A stretch of DNA of 64,000 nucleotides from Echinostoma caproni (Eukaryota > Platyhelminthes > Trematoda > Plagiorchiida > Echinostomatidae). Shown in pieces: positions 41,601-48,549 of the stretch. Positions within the stretch are counted from its first letter, which is position 1, and the number at the start of each line of letters is the position of its first letter. A program made the position numbers and the translations under genes. Location: NCBI GenBank assembly GCA_900618425.1, contig UZAN01039811.1:7997-71996 (forward strand). Reading direction: 5' to 3'. The notes below the pieces were generated by a model. That model ran no database searches, was not told the DNA's origin, and saw nothing but the letters and a program-made list of their open reading frames with translations.

Positions 41601-44600
41601 TTATTTGCTATTCCTTTGGAGTAAGCTAAATATTTTGGCACGAAACTCCAGATCGGTATGCAATAGGACCGTACATTTTCATAACGAGAGAACCGTAGTG
41701 ATTGATGGAATTTCGTCTGTCTGCTATTCTTTACGGATTTTACAGATATTGAACTGCATGAAAACACTGCGGAGAATGAAAACCAATTACCTTATTTTTT
41801 TCATTTAACTTTGCTTAAATAGCAATGGTTATTCTGTGTTGTTTAGAGTGATGGAACGGGATTCTCATTATTTTGATTCTACTAAAACAGTTGTATTGGA
41901 ATATAGCAGCCTTTTGAAGGTCTTGCTTGTAGCAAAGTTGTCCATGGTCGATCAAGGACACCAGTTATCTGATTAACCCTTGTTGAGACCCGTCAACAGG
42001 GCATACATATATGGCGAAACTAATACACCTGCCTTAAAGTATCTAAGTTCTCATAGACTAAAACGAGAACACACGTCTTCATATCGGTATAGGTCTTTTG
42101 GAAAACAATGAATGATACAAGCGTTATCTCAAATAGCCGACCATTTCCTTTGTTTTTAACCAATTTCTGGTTCTCGGTATTTTTACTGCTTTCTGACAGC
42201 AACACTTAGAATTAATTTTTCATTTGAATATTGTGTTTTGGTTATAGAAAAGTATTGTCTCAAACTTTTGTTTGCTTGAAAGCCATAATGAGCAGCAGTC
42301 AACGTTATCGCAGTCCACTAATTGCATTTTATCTGGTGTGGAACAACAGATTGACCTCGTATGTGCTTCCATTTATCCCGTTCTGTGATCAGAATCAGTC
42401 TATCCGTCCCGGTAAGGGTCATATCGCTGGCATTGTTATCAGTTCGTTAATTATTGTGATCGTTTTGGTCGCTGTGGCGTTATTGTTTGTGTACAAACGG
42501 GATCGTGTACACCGTAAACTAACTCGCGTTGGTCGACGGCCTCGTGTGCCAGAGTTTCCCGCCGATTTCGGAGGCTCTAGTCTCAAACGCGACCCAACGT
42601 TGCGACTTACGGCCAATCCAGTCGGGGAAATGGACGTAAGTTCTTGGGTATAAGTGTGTATCACAGAACGCCCCGATTAACTTTGCACCCTTGTTAAACA
42701 AGATCTAAATTTTTATCCACAAATTCCTTGTTTTTGCTTCATATGCTCAAATTGGTATTAAGGCTACACTTATACTTTTTTCGACAAATCAATCTGATCG
42801 GACCAATTGCCTAGTTTACAAATAGGATCAACCAAAAACAGAGTTTTACCGTCCTTCTACGAACTTTGGTTTATTTTTGGTTACATAATTGTATAAACCT
42901 TGATTTCATTGAAACGTTGCACTTCGTGAAAAATTGTCATTCATCTATATGGGACTCAGCTATGGTGGAAAAACTAGCACATCTAGGAGTTTTACTTTAT
43001 ACGGTACAAAAGTTCCAATGATTATAAAGCTGCAAGGTGAAAGTGTCGGATCTTAAAAAATCAACTGTATCCTCAGGAATGTTTGATTCGAAGTAAGCAA
43101 AACCCGAATTTGTGATTGCACAAAACTCCTTAGAAAATACGTTTGTAAATCGCATTAGCGTTAAAATAAATTGATAGCACAAACGCTGACGTAAAAGATT
43201 TATTATGATTCTGCTGGACAGTCACATTGATGTGTCCAACAGCGATGCAGCGGCGCAGCGGGCTGCACCGATGAAACAGTAAATTAGATTCCATTGAATA
43301 GAAAAAGAGAGCTTCATCCGGTAAAGGGTGAACAGATAAGTTACTCTTTTTTTATTCTGATTACACATTCTCAATGATAGAAAGGAAGCGGACTTCTGCA
43401 TTTCGTAGAATGTTGCGTTCACCTAACTATCGGTCTGTGTTGCTCGTCAGATACCACTCACAAAAGTTATTCATATTCTAGGGCGTAGAGATTGATTGGA
43501 ACGATATCAACGCAATCAGAGGATACATGATTAGGAGGGGATTTTTTGCCAATCTTTTCTCACAGCAGACTGCCTCTCGTCACAGTATTTTCCCTATGTA
43601 TTCCGTAAGACGTTCAGGTCTAAGATTATGTATAATACCTCTAGTTTCCTTTACACAACAGAATAATTCAAGTTTTATTGATCATGAATTTTTACTTATC
43701 ACAAAATATACAAATGGAAGTCCAATTACAATGAAAGCTTTGATGAATGTTTAGCCAGCAAGCGTAATTGCAAAATCGCACTCGTTTTCCTGTAATGCAT
43801 TAAATTTAGTTGCAATGGTTTGTGAGCTGATCAGTTTCGCATTCCTGTTAGAGTTTAATCAAGCTACAGCTTCTTGTGGGATTGGTTTATATTTGTCATA
43901 CGGCCTAGAAATAGAAAGCACTTATGCAGAAATCATTTTGACATAACACTATTTTCAGTTAGATAATTTTTATTTTCTGAAGATAACATCACATTGGTAC
44001 TTAAGTGTCTAAATATTTCCTGAAACAAACCAAAAATACCTGCTCTATAAAAACGGCTTGTACCTACATTGGCATTTTCTAGCAAAAGGAACTTGTGCAA
44101 ATTTTTCTAGTTTAAACAATTACAGGTTCTGTCCAAATTGGACTTTGAAAAACGATTCTCCTCAATCAAGCAGTAAAATAATATCCCTTGGAATTTTACC
44201 TAAAATGAAAGTAATTTCTGATATTACAATGACCGACTGCCCGCAATTCCACATAGATTGAAATTTGGTATTTCAGTAGATTTTGTGGTGTACAGCGCTA
44301 ACGAAACGTGAACAGAAAATCTAGGAAGCTCTAGACAGCTAATTAATCAGCAGTTGTTTTTCACGATATTTTATTGATTTCTACTGATAGTACTACGGTA
44401 TTGGGACTCTCAGTGAGAATATTCATGGATCGACTCGAGTACTGGCTCCGAAGCAGTATATTTTCTCCCCTCCAACAACAAGAAGAGAAAACAGAAACAG
44501 TTGTTCCTCAGGCAGCGCTCATCTTGCCGGACTTGAAGAATTCGATGAAGAATACACGGGCCCTATAAGTGAAGGCCCGGCTGAATCGGACGGAAATGAT

Positions 44601-44840
44601 GATTTGGGTCAAGATACAAACTCTCAGTTCCAAAATTACAGTGAAGATCAAGAAGGGGACGGCGCCAGCGACTTCTCTCCACCGAACGAATATGGAGCCG
44701 ATATTTGTGATTGGATTGACGATGACCTGGAAAATCAGGAGTTGATGGAGAATGACCAAAACCAGCCAGAAGAACCCAAATGGAATTTGGTCGCAAAAGG
44801 TCCGGAGTCCGACTTCGGACCACCTGCCGTTGATTTATGA
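5405..44840 (+). CDS. CLSTN: Calsyntenin gene, 5'-partial, 12 (possibly 13) exons
   Basis: Calsyntenins are type I neuronal or secretory-pathway membrane proteins with two cadherin repeats, an LNS domain, a conserved ectodomain, one transmembrane helix and a cytoplasmic tail that links vesicles to kinesin-1. Twelve exons with GT/AG borders and matching phases join into one frame of 1072 residues plus stop; none contains an internal stop. Recognisable family blocks occur in order: DVPFTIDRYG (cadherin 2 start), the GC..GWKG linker, LETC, FTLSFWM and EETVIC (LNS), WHHYAI, VGACF, the C....ISLPV block, LVCTLD and EFIV, a helix at about residues 862-885 of the joined product, then KRD. Introns range from 488 to 9194 bases. 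The signal peptide and first cadherin repeat are missing from the window. The family assignment is secure; exact borders are my reading of splice consensus and phase. Cytoplasmic exon usage at 43482 is uncertain. [No confidence was stated for this entry; 0 is a placeholder required by the schema.]. Confidence 0.
8493..8794. mobile_element. Palindromic tRNA-like insertion with 12-bp target duplication
   Basis: A 278-bp unit (8505-8782) is flanked by perfect direct repeats AATATCATTAAA at 8493-8504 and 8783-8794. Inside are two tRNA-like cassettes head to head. The minus one spans about 8555-8635 and the plus one about 8673-8757. Each has an A-box-like TCAGCTGG(T/C)AGAG and a B-box-like (G)GTTCGAATCC or GGTCGAATCC. 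A short centre with TCAGTGCTATCGG lies between them. The cassettes carry an expanded anticodon/variable region (GCGTACGCGGCGTCC) and do not fold as ordinary tRNAs, so they look like RNA polymerase III promoter heads of a SINE rather than tRNA genes. A second family member lies at 51524-51923. Confidence 0.75.
9707..11751 (-). pseudogene. CR1/jockey-type non-LTR retrotransposon relic, antisense in intron
   Basis: Read on the minus strand from 11751 the pieces are in element order. An apurinic-endonuclease-like part comes first (YNLYRGDRS, then QGGGVASYV). Its C-terminal half follows (VGDFK, MVNFPTRL, DFVFTNRP, then APLSSSDQ). Next is the reverse transcriptase: LRKTKMNKASGG, FPDIWRLAKITFVLKK, then YRHIVCPSVMLKIFESS near 10430-10734. 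Motif A (VFLDYKTHSAV) is near 10290. The catalytic box is decayed to KYAENVAL (normally YADDVAL) near 10040, and MIKYLGVTLSHNLSW follows. Many stops and frameshifts; no intact ORF. It is antisense to the host gene. Confidence 0.85.
12697..13693. repeat. Long inverted repeat: 2 x 340 bp arms, 317-bp spacer
   Basis: The arm 12697-13036 is the reverse complement of 13354-13693; reading both arms side by side I found no mismatch. Outer ends are GCTTTAGTCAAAACCC and its complement; inner ends are TGTTTTGCATT and its complement. The spacer 13037-13353 is single copy and encodes nothing I recognise. The arms carry no transposase, RT or tRNA-like sequence. Just outside the right arm a GGCTAAAG...GTTTTGG unit repeats imperfectly (13665-13760), and the left arm starts with the same unit. 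Confidence 0.93.
13665..13760 (+). repeat. Short degenerate tandem repeat (GGCTAAAGGA...GGGTTTTGGCTAAAG)
   Basis: About three to four imperfect units of the pattern TTGAGGCTAAAGGA / GGGTTTTGACTAAAGC straddle the outer edge of the right palindrome arm. One unit is also present, inverted, at the outer edge of the left arm (12697-12735). Confidence 0.7.
14814..14972 (+). CDS. CLSTN: Calsyntenin exon: second half of cadherin 2
   Basis: The acceptor is ATGGCTAG|GT and the donor AAAG|GTGTGT; both ends split a codon after its first base, matching the preceding exon. The product reads GVIRVGTGLEAL, then a YVFQVIAEDC strand and the VDVQVTLLKQGCQQGWKG linker. This follows vertebrate calsyntenin repeat 2, where the equivalent is TVTAYDCG followed by a CTP.WQGW linker. 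Continuity with the exon at 5405-5619 is exact across a 9.2-kb intron. Confidence 0.9.
14973..18783 (+). other. Calsyntenin intron with AT microsatellites and a SINE-like head
   Basis: Starts GTGTGT and ends TATAG. It contains TA-rich microsatellite tracts (about 17281-17322 and 17461-17475), an 18-base perfect palindrome centred near 17586 (AAAAATGTGCACATTTTT) and a tRNA-like repeat at 18240-18345. No other gene is seen. Confidence 0.7.
18240..18345 (-). repeat. tRNA-like SINE head, minus strand
   Basis: On the minus strand TAATCAAGTGGGTAGTA (A-box-like) is followed about 30 bases later by GGTTCGATCCTCG (B-box). A short body TACTGCTGATGAAACCCCG follows. Comparable heads at 46921 and 55040 share the TCAAGTGG core. 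The sequence is too diverged to fold as a functional tRNA. Confidence 0.55.
18784..19008 (+). CDS. CLSTN: Calsyntenin exon: Cys-rich linker before the LNS domain
   Basis: The acceptor is GGTTATAG|GT and the donor CTATGTA|GTAAGT, phase 1 at both ends. The product starts GLAPDIEYRG, contains PVLETCTRDC and ends RQRSLC. Vertebrate calsyntenins have IEY, LETCD and a LCG ending at the same places. The Cys residues of the LETC and RSLC blocks are conserved. The proline-rich stretch PTATPQACLHDPEH is flatworm-specific as far as I can judge. Confidence 0.88.
19740..20290. other. CA-rich, locally GC-richer tract
   Basis: Dense in CACA, CGCAC and CACTC strings (such as CACACGCACACACAAATACC) and clearly GC-richer than the flanking intron. 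All frames of useful length are low-complexity translations of the CA bias. I could not assign it to a repeat family. Confidence 0.4.
20803..21120 (-). pseudogene. Penelope-like element GIY-YIG endonuclease relic
   Basis: The minus frame reads SAIMAHLADTGNQ, then FTVVYRVPQNKSKYVRKRHLAKAEAVAIKI, NPLLCNW and LQLPWPQ. This is the C-terminal half of the Penelope endonuclease: the HL..TGH, the R..AEA.AI helix carrying the catalytic Glu region, the P.LC string and the closing L.LPWP. The + copy at 52657-53049 has the same order (AEVIAFGMNKPPFC, then LSLPWP). The N-terminal GIY and YIG strands are absent, so the copy is 5'-truncated. Confidence 0.75.
21266..21312. repeat. TA-rich microsatellite
   Basis: Runs of ATATTATATTATATCATATATTA followed by ACAATATATATATG; simple-sequence DNA in an intron. 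Confidence 0.8.
23959..24270 (+). CDS. CLSTN: Calsyntenin exon: first part of LNS/laminin-G-like domain
   Basis: I chose the acceptor CTGTCTTATCAG|AA because it has a pyrimidine tract and gives the phase needed by the previous exon. The AG at 23879-23880 would run into a TGA at 23934. The donor is AAAATA|GTATGT. The product contains LVNLLPNPD, SSLSVWELD, then FTLSFWMRRN and EETVICSQDQN. FTLSFWM followed by ETI/VIC is the diagnostic LNS strand pair of calsyntenins. Confidence 0.9.
24271..27098 (+). other. Calsyntenin intron, nothing identified
   Basis: Starts GTATGT and ends CATAG. AT-rich. A short GCC/ACC-rich patch (24670-24700) is simple sequence. A 65-codon open frame at 25187 has no splice context or similarity that I recognise. 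Confidence 0.65.
27099..27441 (+). CDS. CLSTN: Calsyntenin exon: central LNS domain
   Basis: The acceptor is GAGCATAG|TT and the donor CCTAG|GTGAGT. It starts with two bases completing a split Asn/Ile codon and ends with two bases of an Arg codon. The product contains SVSFRGCQLIV, EPLPERYC and SQWHHYAITFS, which match the family blocks for the Cys-containing strand and WHHYALN. The loop after WHHYA is longer than in vertebrates and Pro-rich. An upstream AG at 27125-27126 gives the wrong phase. Confidence 0.9.
28945..29022. repeat. Imperfect inverted repeat, 30-bp arms
   Basis: 28945-28974 (ATCACGAAATCAACTTGGCA...) pairs with 28993-29022 (...TGCCAAACTGAATTCGTGAT) at about 25 of 30 positions with an 18-base loop. 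It could be a small MITE end or a structured transcript segment; no flanking duplication was seen. Confidence 0.6.
30781..30862 (-). repeat. tRNA-like SINE head, minus strand
   Basis: On the minus strand GGTTAGTCGTTGACAGTGCAGC is followed by CTGCGGTTCGAGTCCTGCCC, with B-box GGTTCGAGTCC and a closing arm. The A-box region is degenerate. It ends CCAGGG instead of a clean acceptor stem, so it is a SINE or tRNA pseudogene. Confidence 0.55.
32148..32313 (+). CDS. CLSTN: Calsyntenin exon: end of LNS domain
   Basis: The acceptor is TTTTTTGTTTCAG|A and the donor CTCAAA|GTTAGT, ending in phase 0. The product starts RITVGACFDPE, matching the family's L.IGACW, continues GMTLLFDEVESPSILRC and ends FVPNVLK. 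The Cys spacing after the ILRC block matches the ECLYAC block of vertebrates. Confidence 0.88.
32314..33188 (+). other. Calsyntenin intron, nothing identified
   Basis: Starts GTTAGT and ends TTCACAG. AT-rich; no repeat or gene recognised. Confidence 0.7.
33189..33373 (+). CDS. CLSTN: Calsyntenin exon: ectodomain after LNS
   Basis: The acceptor is TTTCTTCACAG|TAC and the donor TACCA|GTAAGT. The product begins YLLADINVTLGSDVITITG, contains MLTAIMYIRPQPG and ends LELKTWY. It matches the family's segment of about 60 residues with HALQHVAYMNTLRFATPG and LRL.T.V. NVT and NIS are potential N-glycosylation sequons in a lumenal domain. Confidence 0.85.
33374..33861 (+). other. Shortest calsyntenin intron (488 bases)
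   Basis: Starts GTAAGT and ends CATTAG. Nothing else recognised. Confidence 0.7.
33862..34196 (+). CDS. CLSTN: Calsyntenin exon: ectodomain with flatworm-specific insert
   Basis: The acceptor is CACCATTAG|G and the donor GACAGAG|GTAATC. The split codon with the previous exon gives Q, then CPNEMAISLPV and VTVISLNVLPEE. The family has C..ESCVSIPEVEGYVVVLQP here. The end, RISGPNVIVADPSTIGPGI then FADVKFKLWD, matches ILLSGTAHF...GVPLFPDLQI. Between these lies a hydrophilic insert of about 70 residues (ESSHPLDANDAG to EQQLSRS) that vertebrate calsyntenins lack. Confidence 0.88.
34197..35837 (+). other. Calsyntenin intron with diverged SINE fragment
   Basis: Starts GTAATC and ends TTCCAG. Around 35165-35235 the string TTGGGACTCATCATCAGCGCG with AACCGCGAACCC resembles the SINE body seen at 50300-50350 (TTTGGGACTCGTCAGCAG... 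AACCGCGA). No gene seen. Confidence 0.55.
35838..36250 (+). CDS. CLSTN: Calsyntenin exon: membrane-proximal conserved ectodomain
   Basis: The acceptor is AATTTCCATTCCAG|GT and the donor GTCAAG|GTATGT, ending in phase 0. Key blocks are LDSCNIWLVSSGDP, PEAMIRKNGFYGRK, RLLREFRYWPP, NVELVCTLDAG and TSEFIVK. In vertebrates these are LDGCEI.LVGDDLDPE, the L..RGLE..N block, EEILRQARYR and FRLSC...SNEFIVEV. A Ser/Lys-rich loop (TISQSKRAEKSE) is an addition. Confidence 0.9.
36858..38034 (+). pseudogene. CR1/jockey-type reverse transcriptase relic
   Basis: Same orientation as the host gene. RT motifs appear in order across several frames: RFRPINLTSCGLKLAE near 36858, FLDVSS and SAFDSVLCSILL-type motif A near 37050-37100 (interrupted by a shift), then MESFGCPKHLLTRLV, RTRHSRLGTKFSKPLVNDLG, and FLFFTYISDLLAS. 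A decayed catalytic box (LFGNADNILS, normally YADD) is near 37290-37325, and NSVKYLGVTVD near 37525-37560. The C-terminal thumb, ILSEPTHPLHGDLSKYRS then YPARLLVNRKRV, ends at 38034. Stops and frameshifts throughout. Related to the pieces at 866-1150 and 9707-11751. Confidence 0.85.
37441..37462. repeat. CT microsatellite within the CR1 relic
   Basis: About eight CT units (CTCTCTCTCTCTCTCTC) interrupt the former RT reading frame. Confidence 0.8.
38271..38456 (+). repeat. SINE-like element: tRNA-like head, body, A/G-rich tail
   Basis: Head: GGTGGTAAGGTCACTAAATT...GTGTTCGAGTCCCACCATCACC with a clear B-box. Body: TGAATGGCAGCCCTTTGATTGG to TGGAAATTGTATCTTTGTG. Tail: purine-rich AAAAGAAAAAGAAAGG units to about 38456. 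A diverged copy of the body lies at 49060-49130 (GTAGTCCATTGATCAGAAGA, then TTGAAAACTACATC). Confidence 0.6.
38674..38874 (+). CDS. CLSTN: Calsyntenin exon: juxtamembrane stalk
   Basis: The acceptor is TTTTGTATCATAG|ATT and the donor AAACAG|GTAAGA; phase 0 at both ends, 67 codons. The product starts ILIPNMDSRPQ, which follows FIVK as VNVLHSMNR follows FIVE in vertebrates. The rest is hydrophilic with many Asp, Glu, Arg and Ser residues. In animal calsyntenins this stalk is where the ectodomain is shed; I see no specific cleavage motif. Confidence 0.8.
38875..42392 (+). other. Calsyntenin intron with possible Penelope end
   Basis: Starts GTAAGA and ends GATCAG. Overlapping open frames at 39400-39890 lack similarity and agree in no splice phase. 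A G-run at 40602-40611, an isolated N at 41070 and a Penelope-end-like string (40165-40205) are the only distinctive signals. Confidence 0.6.
40165..40205 (+). repeat. Possible Penelope-like element terminal fragment
   Basis: AGCCGACGTTTTGGTTACC followed by GTGGGTAACC and TTTATCAAAGTG resembles the CCGACGTTTCGGT..C..TGGAAACC..CATCAG string common in the untranslated ends of Penelope-like elements. A weaker version is at 21370-21400 (GATATTTCGACCCTCTTGG), near the Penelope relic. No coding part is attached here. Confidence 0.35.
42393..42635 (+). CDS. CLSTN: Calsyntenin exon: transmembrane helix and start of cytoplasmic tail
   Basis: The acceptor is CCGTTCTGTGATCAG|AAT (an alternative AG six bases on is also in phase) and the donor ATGGAC|GTAAGT; phase 0, 81 codons. 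After GKGH comes one hydrophobic helix of about 24 residues (IAGIVISSLIIVIVLVAV onward), then a basic stop-transfer KRDRVHRK. The tail segment LKRDPTLRLTANPVGEMD aligns with the vertebrate WDDSALTIIVNPMES block, but the Trp of the kinesin-binding motif is Arg here. Confidence 0.88.
42636..44417 (+). other. Calsyntenin last intron(s), containing the candidate cassette exon
   Basis: Starts GTAAGT and ends CAGTGAG. Apart from 43482-43604 nothing looks coding. The patch 43235-43262 (CAGCGATGCAGCGGCGCAGCGG) is a short GC-rich string. Confidence 0.6.
43482..43604 (+). CDS. CLSTN: Possible calsyntenin cassette exon with W-acidic motif
   Basis: After TTATTCATATTCTAG the frame reads GVEIDWNDINAI with no stop, in the phase left by the exon at 42635. 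The E-I-D-W-N-D core resembles the W-acidic motif (L/M-E/D-W-D-D) through which animal calsyntenins bind kinesin light chain. Two donors are compatible: after 43604 (phase 0, joining 44418) or after 43597 (phase 2, joining 44414). Skipping it also keeps frame. The rest of the exon (RGFFANLFSQQTAS) is unlike any family block I know, so usage is uncertain. Confidence 0.45.
44418..44840 (+). CDS. CLSTN: Calsyntenin terminal exon: acidic cytoplasmic tail
   Basis: The acceptor is CTCTCAGTGAG|AAT in phase 0 (CTCTCAG|T at 44414 suits the alternative cassette exon). The frame runs 140 codons to TGA at 44838-44840. It is rich in Asp, Glu, Asn, Gln and Ser: LEEFDEEYTGPISE, SEDQEGDGASDFS, then ADICDWIDDDLEN and a Pro-rich end GPPAVDL. 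Vertebrate tails are likewise acidic. DWIDDD is a second Trp-acidic string. I see no clear AATAAA close behind the stop; the nearest obvious one is beyond 46 kb, so the 3' end is unresolved. Confidence 0.8.
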   Translation, partial: NIHGSTRVLAPKQYIFSPPTTRRENRNSCSSGSAHLAGLEEFDEEYTGPISEGPAESDGNDDLGQDTNSQFQNYSEDQEGDGASDFSPPNEYGADICDWIDDDLENQELMENDQNQPEEPKWNLVAKGPESDFGPPAVDL

Positions 44841-46589
44841 GTGAATGTCGACACATTCTAGCGAAAAATCTAGTTATGTGCGCATGAATGGATAAAATCT
44901 GATACGTTTCGCTTTGGTATCTGCTTCTATAACGTCATTTATGATATGCTCATCGCTACCTTGTGTTATTCTATGAAACTTGAGTTCTACGGGATCCAGT
45001 TTCACCTAGGCAAAGCAAAACATCTTCTGATTGTATGTCATATATGAGTATAGATATCTATATAAATCATTCTTCATAAAGCCTCGCTTGCTTATGACTC
45101 CAAACGGCATTCTCCTACGCACATATCTCGTATCTCATACAATATTCAACGATCAAAAGTCCATTTTCATTTGCCCTTGTTTTCTTACTCATTCCATTCT
45201 TCCACGAAACTATAGTGATTTATTCGCATAACTAAGATTGACCAATTGCGAAACTAATCAACGCCAAACCTCCTTGTTTTCGCGCTCACCCACTCACTCT
45301 CTCTCACTGACTGTACATCGTGTGGTTCGTGCATGAGTTGAACACAGCATTTTTAACTTTTATCTCTTTTTCTGTCTATCTTTTAGCGCTTATGTTCCCA
45401 CACAAGTGTTTGACTATGAATGAGATACTTTGTCAAACTCGGTTAGTCTATAAAAATCTATATATACATGTAATTATCAATTTGATTATATCTTTTGAGT
45501 ATTAGTAAATGACTTTATACATTTTATTCGTGCTATTCCCAAAGAACTTTAAAACTAATAGGACTGAAACATCATCCAAAAATGAAATTAAAATCTGTTA
45601 AATATGTCAAACATTCTTACAACCCAACGAACAGTTTTATTTTTTTCCCAGATGTATTCATATAACGGAGCAAGTTATAGTTACAGTTAATGTAACCGAT
45701 TAATGAGATCAATCTAATCGTTCACCTCACCTCTCTGTCTCACCGTTTAGGTATAACAGCATAACCTATGTTATGTAGATGGGAGTAAACTAGAGGACAA
45801 GTCAATTATTGGGAAGAACACTTAGAAACAGACTGCTTTTACTTGAGTGATCAAATTATTATGTTGATCTGAGAGTACAAAGAGTTTACAGATTTTATGG
45901 CAGAAATAGACGAAATAAAACAATACAATTGATAGTAATGTTCTCCGTAAAATTTATCACTTTGCATTAGAAACAAGGAAAATTATTATCAATATGCTCA
46001 TTTACATCAAGTTAAAAATAAAATCACTGTGAATACGGAATGGAAGTGAGATTTGAAGGTCATAAAAGCAAATTGGTATCAGACAGTGCGATGCTTATGA
46101 CTGATTGACTGTCTCTAAAGATCATAGATAAACAAATGTGAATTGGTGATTCCGGTCATCCTCTGCATGAGTGGATTTTCCAACAGTGATGACGCACACA
46201 CACACCTTCAGTTCAAGTACTTTGGAGTATGAAACGCCAGACGGTCCCGATAAATGTGAATCGATATCGAGAACCAAACTGTAGAGCTTAGCGCTTTCTG
46301 AGTATAAGTTTGACTGTAGAAACTGAAGTTTATGATTGCAGTTCATTTCCAACAAAGAAAAAATGCATACAAATTGAAAGAAAGTTTGGTTTAGCAACCC
46401 ACCCTAATTTCACTGATAAAAATGAACAATACATCGTTTACTAATGATATCATTCTGTGAATAAAAAGGAAAACGATAATTAAAGAGTTTATGGTCACGG
46501 TTTAATTAGTTAATTTATCTGATTTCAGCGGCTCAAAATGTTGTGATCACGTTTGCACAAATACCGCGTTATTTTGTAGTGAATTTCTT

Positions 46590-46725
46590 TGTGCACGGTG
46601 CAAGCGATGCTTCGACTGGAACTCTTTTTCGATCTGGTTGAGCTTCATAAGCATCGCATTGTAGTTGCCCAATTGAGCATTGACCTTGGACTATACAGAT
46701 AACCACTGAGCCACAGGGAAGCTGA
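46590..46725 (-). repeat. SINE-like repeat, minus strand
   Basis: On the minus strand CTGTGGCTCAGTGGTTATC (A-box-like) is followed by a body AAGCTCAACCAGATCGAAAA...CGAAGCATCGCTTGCACCGTGC. The body aligns with GAGACTCAACCAGGTCGAAACTGC...CTGGTCTGCAC of the + copy at 46921-47085. Confidence 0.55.
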
Positions 46726-46920
46726 TCAGACAGACGAAATGCACCATAAAGTCGAAACACACTTTACAATACCTTCATGTAACAAGTAGTCAGGTTTTGG
46801 ATGCTCCCAACTGAGTCATTATCCCAATGGCTTGTGGTGAATTGAGCAATGTCTGATACTCCCAACAGACTTTCAAAGATAGATTGTGCTCTACCGTGCA
46901 TACATAAAATGAGAAACCGG

Positions 46921-47085
46921 TTGGATCAGCTGCCCAGTGGTCAAGTGGATGGTTTGCTTGGGAGGTCCTGGTTCCAATCCTCACTTGGGTCAATGGATTC
47001 ATATTTTTGTTGAGACTCAACCAGGTCGAAACTGCTTTTCAGTTGACTCTTCATCTGGTCTGCACAACTNAAGATTAGCCGATTA
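46921..47085 (+). repeat. SINE-like repeat with tRNA-like head
   Basis: Head: AGTGGTCAAGTGGATGG (A-box-like) and CCTGGTTCCAATCCTCAC (B-box-like), followed by the body beginning TTGAGACTCAACCAGGTCG. An N at 47070 lies in the body. It lies close to the oppositely oriented copy at 46590-46725. Confidence 0.6.
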
Positions 47086-48522
47086 TAATTGTAGGATCTT
47101 CCTTAAAGATCGAAACGTTTTCATCATCGTCTTGTTTTGTTTTTTTTAGCGGTGGCTCAATCGTGTAAATTAAGTCGAATATGAAACATCTTCCAAAATC
47201 ACTGATTTTCACCCATTCGACACAATTTCATATTAATTAGATTCAGACCTAGTAAAAATTTGGATAAATGGGTTTGCCCACGGAAACGAGAGATTTAAAA
47301 TAACGTATAGGAATTATGCCATCCAGTTGTGGAAGTGTACGCTTGTTTCTTGGTTGGACTGCTATGCTACCTCCCAAAAGACTTAAATGGCTTTTTCGTA
47401 TATTCAGAATCTATTTTGCCTGAGTTACAAGGATATTATGTTTTAGAATATTTCATTTAAATCACTCTCAATGGTTGTTCACCCTGAAGTCCTAAAGTCA
47501 ACCAGAATGACTAGGTTGCATCAGCTGAGCTTTTGGGACGAAACTAAAATGTTCCATTGTGCACCTAAAATGTGTTACCGAAAGCGATCTGTGCTTAGGG
47601 AATTGGGTACCAGAAAATAAGTCAACCTTGAAGATTTTCGAAAATTGTTATCCAAGGAGAATCACAACCATTAATGCTCGTCGGCCAAGATTAGCTGAAA
47701 TAAGTAATTTGAGGGGCGGGACCATTCGTTTGGAACCAAAGTACAATGTTTCTTTTAAATATAGTGACGAGTGATATTTACTTACTTTCAGGGTTTTTAA
47801 ACGAATGCGCTCCGTGTGCCTGCCTATTGTATGGACGTGATTAGAAGTAGGTAAAGTAAATCTCACTTGCAGCTTGAAAAGTGAATTCCAGATGAACAAG
47901 CCTCGAAGAATCATTGTGTTGATTCTATGATAGTGGTTGTGGGCTAAATGTATTTAACCTCAGCCAACTCAATCCATGGCCGAATTTTAGTGTTTTTATA
48001 ATGAGTAGCATATGAGTGAGGCTTGTACGTCTCAAATCCACTCCCTGAGCTGCAAATGAGAATCGCGTTGCCTAATTCACATCCGGCGTTCAAGTATAAG
48101 AATGACCAGACAAGATTACATAATACGGACAGCGGCCTAATGGCGAAGATGACGAAATCGCTTATATACTTCTGGGCAATTTTGCGCAGTCGTCTATATA
48201 CTACTCATTACAACTGGAAGTATTGGTTGTTGAACAGCGATGTGGGAGTTGCACTCTAATAACTTGAAGTCGATAACAAGGAAAACTTTGTGGTTGATCC
48301 TGAAAACAGGCCATCGGAGCCCCTGGTATACAGAAGATAAAGCCCATTTTATGCCGCTGTGGATTCACTTAGGCCCTACCACCGGTGAGCTAGACGCTTA
48401 GAACAAGCATACAAACTTAAATAGATCAATCGTATTTTCCCAACGGAGTTTTAAAAAGGTTTTTCACTTATTCCTCTCGTAAACCAGTTCGAATTCTCGG
48501 AGACCTCTGAGGTCATACGTAA

Positions 48523-48549
48523 AAGGCACACTTCTTTACAGTGTGCCTT
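48523..48549. repeat. Perfect 10-bp hairpin with 7-base loop
   Basis: AAGGCACACT - TCTTTAC - AGTGTGCCTT. It could be a chance palindrome or the core of a decayed repeat; no RNA family is recognised. Confidence 0.6.
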
